From Acanthamoeba sp. SK_2022b (Eukaryota; Discosea; Longamoebia; Acanthamoebidae), in the NCBI GenBank assembly GCA_027943245.1, contig JANDJZ010001019.1, positions 1 to 21,021 of the forward strand: a DNA stretch of 21,021 nucleotides. The letters run 5' to 3'. A program made the position numbers and the translations under genes. This document shows, piece after piece, positions 15,563 to 21,021 of this stretch. The notes under the pieces are model-generated. The model saw nothing but the letters and a program-made list of their open reading frames with translations, was not told the DNA's origin and did no database searches. Within the stretch, counting starts at the first letter, position 1. Each line of letters opens with the position of its first letter.

Positions 15563-15586
15563 AAGGCCGGCATGAAGCCGGCCTTG
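15562..15586 (-). terminator. Rho-independent terminator after ftsB
   Basis: A 10-base-pair stem, CAAGGCCGGC (15562-15571) with GCCGGCCTTG (15577-15586), has the 5-base loop ATGAA. On the minus strand it is followed by a short TTTT run. It lies 19 bases after the ftsB stop. Confidence 0.8.
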
Positions 15587-15605
15587 GTGCAGGAAATCCC
15601 AATCC

Positions 15606-15884
15606 TCAGCGCCGCACGATCTGCACGAAGATCTCGTTGGGCTTGACCATGCCCAGCTCGCTGCGGGCCTTTTCCTCGACCATGGCCAGGCCGTCCTTGA
15701 GGTCGTTGACCTCGGAGGCCAGGCGGTCGTTCTCGGCTTTTTCCAGCGCGTTGGCCACGTTCTGGTCGTGGATCTGCTGCTGCAGTTCCTTCACATAGGC
15801 CACGCTGCCGTGGCCCAGCCACAACTGCGCGTGCACGGCGGCGAGCAGGGCGAGCAGGACAAGGGGGACGACGCGGTTGACCAT
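15606..15884 (-). CDS. ftsB: Cell division protein FtsB (septum formation initiator)
   Basis: FtsB is a small bitopic inner-membrane protein of the divisome; with FtsL and FtsQ it links early and late division proteins. This 92-residue protein has one N-terminal membrane helix (about residues 4-20, VVPLVLLALLAAVHAQLWL), then a periplasmic coiled coil (about 30-75, YVKELQQQIHDQNVANALEK onward). It ends with the family's GMVKPNEIFVQIV segment. The length is normal. The start is ATG 15884, without a strong ribosome site. The gene lies downstream of eno, an arrangement also known in other proteobacteria. A terminator stands between eno and ftsB, so it depends on read-through or its own promoter. 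Confidence 0.93.
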   Translation of the reverse strand: MVNRVVPLVLLALLAAVHAQLWLGHGSVAYVKELQQQIHDQNVANALEKAENDRLASEVNDLKDGLAMVEEKARSELGMVKPNEIFVQIVRR

Positions 15885-15901
15885 GGCAGCAGATGTTGCG
15901 G

Positions 15902-15940
15902 AAAGGAAAAAGGCTTGCAGGCCCGATGGCTTGCAAGCCT
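15902..15940 (-). terminator. Rho-independent terminator after eno
   Basis: On the minus strand AGGCTTGCA (15940-15932) pairs with TGCAAGCCT (15919-15911), with an inner GCC/GGC pair, followed by TTTTTCCTTT. It begins 8 bases after the eno stop and ends 17 bases before ftsB. Confidence 0.88.
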
Positions 15941-15948
15941 AACGCTTT

Positions 15949-17764
<1,816 letters not shown>

Positions 17765-17767
17765 GGG

Positions 17768-18625
17768 TCAGACTCCAAAGTCGTTTTCGAGGAAGCCGTT
17801 CTTCTTGGTCACGTCGTCGAGCGCGACCAGGGTTTCGAGCAGGGCCTTCATGTGCTTGAGCGGCACGGCGTTGGGGCCGTCGCTGAGGGCGCAGGGAGGA
17901 TTGGGATGGGTTTCCATGAACAGGCCCGCCACGCCCACGGCCACGGCCGCACGTGAGAGCACGGGCACCATCTCGCGCATGCCGCCGCTGCTGGTGCCGT
18001 TGCCGCCGGGCAGCTGCACGCTGTGCGTGGCATCGAAGACAACGGGCGCACCGGTCTCGCGCATGATGGACAGGCTGCGCATGTCCGAGACCAGGTTGTT
18101 GTAGCCGAAGCTGGCGCCGCGCTCGCAGGCCATGAAGCTGTCCTCGGGCAGGCCGGCCTCCTTGGCGGCGGCGCGGGCCTTGTCGATGACATTCTTCATG
18201 TCATGCGGGGCCAGGAACTGGCCCTTCTTGATGTTCACCGGCCGGCCCGACTGGGCCACGGCACGGATGAAGTCGGTCTGGCGGCACAGGAAGGCCGGCG
18301 TCTGCAGCACGTCCACGACCTGGGACACGGCCGGGATTTCGGACTCGGTGTGCACGTCGGTCAGGATGGGGACCTGCAGGTCCTTCTTCACCTTGGCGAG
18401 GATCTCCAGGCCCTTGTCCATGCCCGGGCCGCGAAAGCTGGCGCCCGAACTGCGGTTGGCCTTGTCGTAGCTGCTCTTGAAGATGAAGTGGATGCCCAGG
18501 GCCGCCGTGATTTCCTTGAGCTGCCCCGCCACGTCCATCTGCAGCTGCTCGGACTCGACGACGCAGGGACCTGCAATGAGAAAGAAGCGCCGGTCGAGGC
18601 CGACGTCGAAGCCGCAGAGTTTCAT
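17768..18625 (-). CDS. kdsA: 3-deoxy-D-manno-octulosonate 8-phosphate synthase
   Basis: KdsA condenses phosphoenolpyruvate with arabinose 5-phosphate to give Kdo 8-phosphate, the precursor of the inner-core sugar of lipopolysaccharide. The protein has 285 residues, the usual length. [10 protein letters not shown] (51-60) and [11 protein letters not shown] (133-143) are typical. The sequence IAGPC has C21 where E. coli-type metal-free enzymes have asparagine. H201 ([10 protein letters not shown]), E238 (METHPNP) and D249 (SDGPN) complete the ligand set of the metal-dependent class. The start is ATG 18625, with AAGGA upstream. It follows pyrG by 41 bases and precedes DUF1330 by 3, so an operon is likely. 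pyrG supplies the CTP later used to activate Kdo. Confidence 0.97.
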   Translation of the reverse strand: MKLCGFDVGLDRRFFLIAGPCVVESEQLQMDVAGQLKEITAALGIHFIFKSSYDKANRSSGASFRGPGMDKGLEILAKVKKDLQVPILTDVHTESEIPAVSQVVDVLQTPAFLCRQTDFIRAVAQSGRPVNIKKGQFLAPHDMKNVIDKARAAAKEAGLPEDSFMACERGASFGYNNLVSDMRSLSIMRETGAPVVFDATHSVQLPGGNGTSSGGMREMVPVLSRAAVAVGVAGLFMETHPNPPCALSDGPNAVPLKHMKALLETLVALDDVTKKNGFLENDFGV

Positions 18626-18666
18626 GGTGGGGATTCCTTGGGAAATGGTGGGCGGCGTTGCGGGGC

Positions 18667-21021
<2,355 letters not shown>

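Overview
This is GC-rich chromosomal DNA from a beta-proteobacterium, most likely a member of the Comamonadaceae (Delftia/Comamonas/Acidovorax group). The reasons are two orphan 'Bug' (TctC-type) periplasmic binding proteins, a pyrG-kdsA-DUF1330-eno-ftsB gene order that I associate with this family, EAL-HDOD proteins, and strong G/C bias at third codon positions. Placement is by recognition only; no rRNA or other decisive marker is present. I see no tRNA, rRNA, CRISPR array, insertion sequence or prophage gene.

Layout. The window opens inside the 3' end of a diguanylate cyclase (GGDEF) gene, followed by an AraC-family regulator. A guanidino-compound locus comes next (about 1657-5255): a ureohydrolase and a sodium:solute symporter on the minus strand, and a divergent LysR-type regulator on the plus strand. 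The shared intergenic region carries two palindromes of the same form (TTC-N8-GAA) that look like LysR boxes. An AEC-family permease (minus) and a Bug binding protein (plus) then diverge from a 327-base intergenic region. After the Bug gene's terminator come xerD and a second Bug gene. A bidirectional terminator separates these from two tandem, paralogous EAL-HDOD signalling proteins on the minus strand.

The right half is mostly housekeeping. A ferritin-like DUF455 gene (minus) diverges from a gamma-carbonic-anhydrase-like gene and hslO (Hsp33), both plus. An unrecognised small gene lies between hslO and ftsB. A minus-strand cluster runs in transcription order pyrG, kdsA, DUF1330, eno, ftsB, with clear terminators after eno and ftsB. 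A divergent coaBC (dfp) gene starts at 20428 and runs off the right edge.

How the genes work together. The symporter, ureohydrolase and LysR protein form a plausible uptake-hydrolysis-regulation unit for a guanidino acid, analogous to the gbu/gpu loci of Pseudomonas. The pyrG/kdsA/eno/ftsB block joins CTP synthesis, Kdo synthesis, glycolysis and cell division. Kdo is activated with CTP, so pyrG and kdsA are metabolically linked. The most interesting points are the paired palindromes in the guanidino locus, the tandem degenerate-EAL/HDOD pair, the DUF1330 gene embedded between kdsA and eno, and the unknown gene whose longest possible start lies on the ftsB terminator. I found no clearly new multi-gene system.
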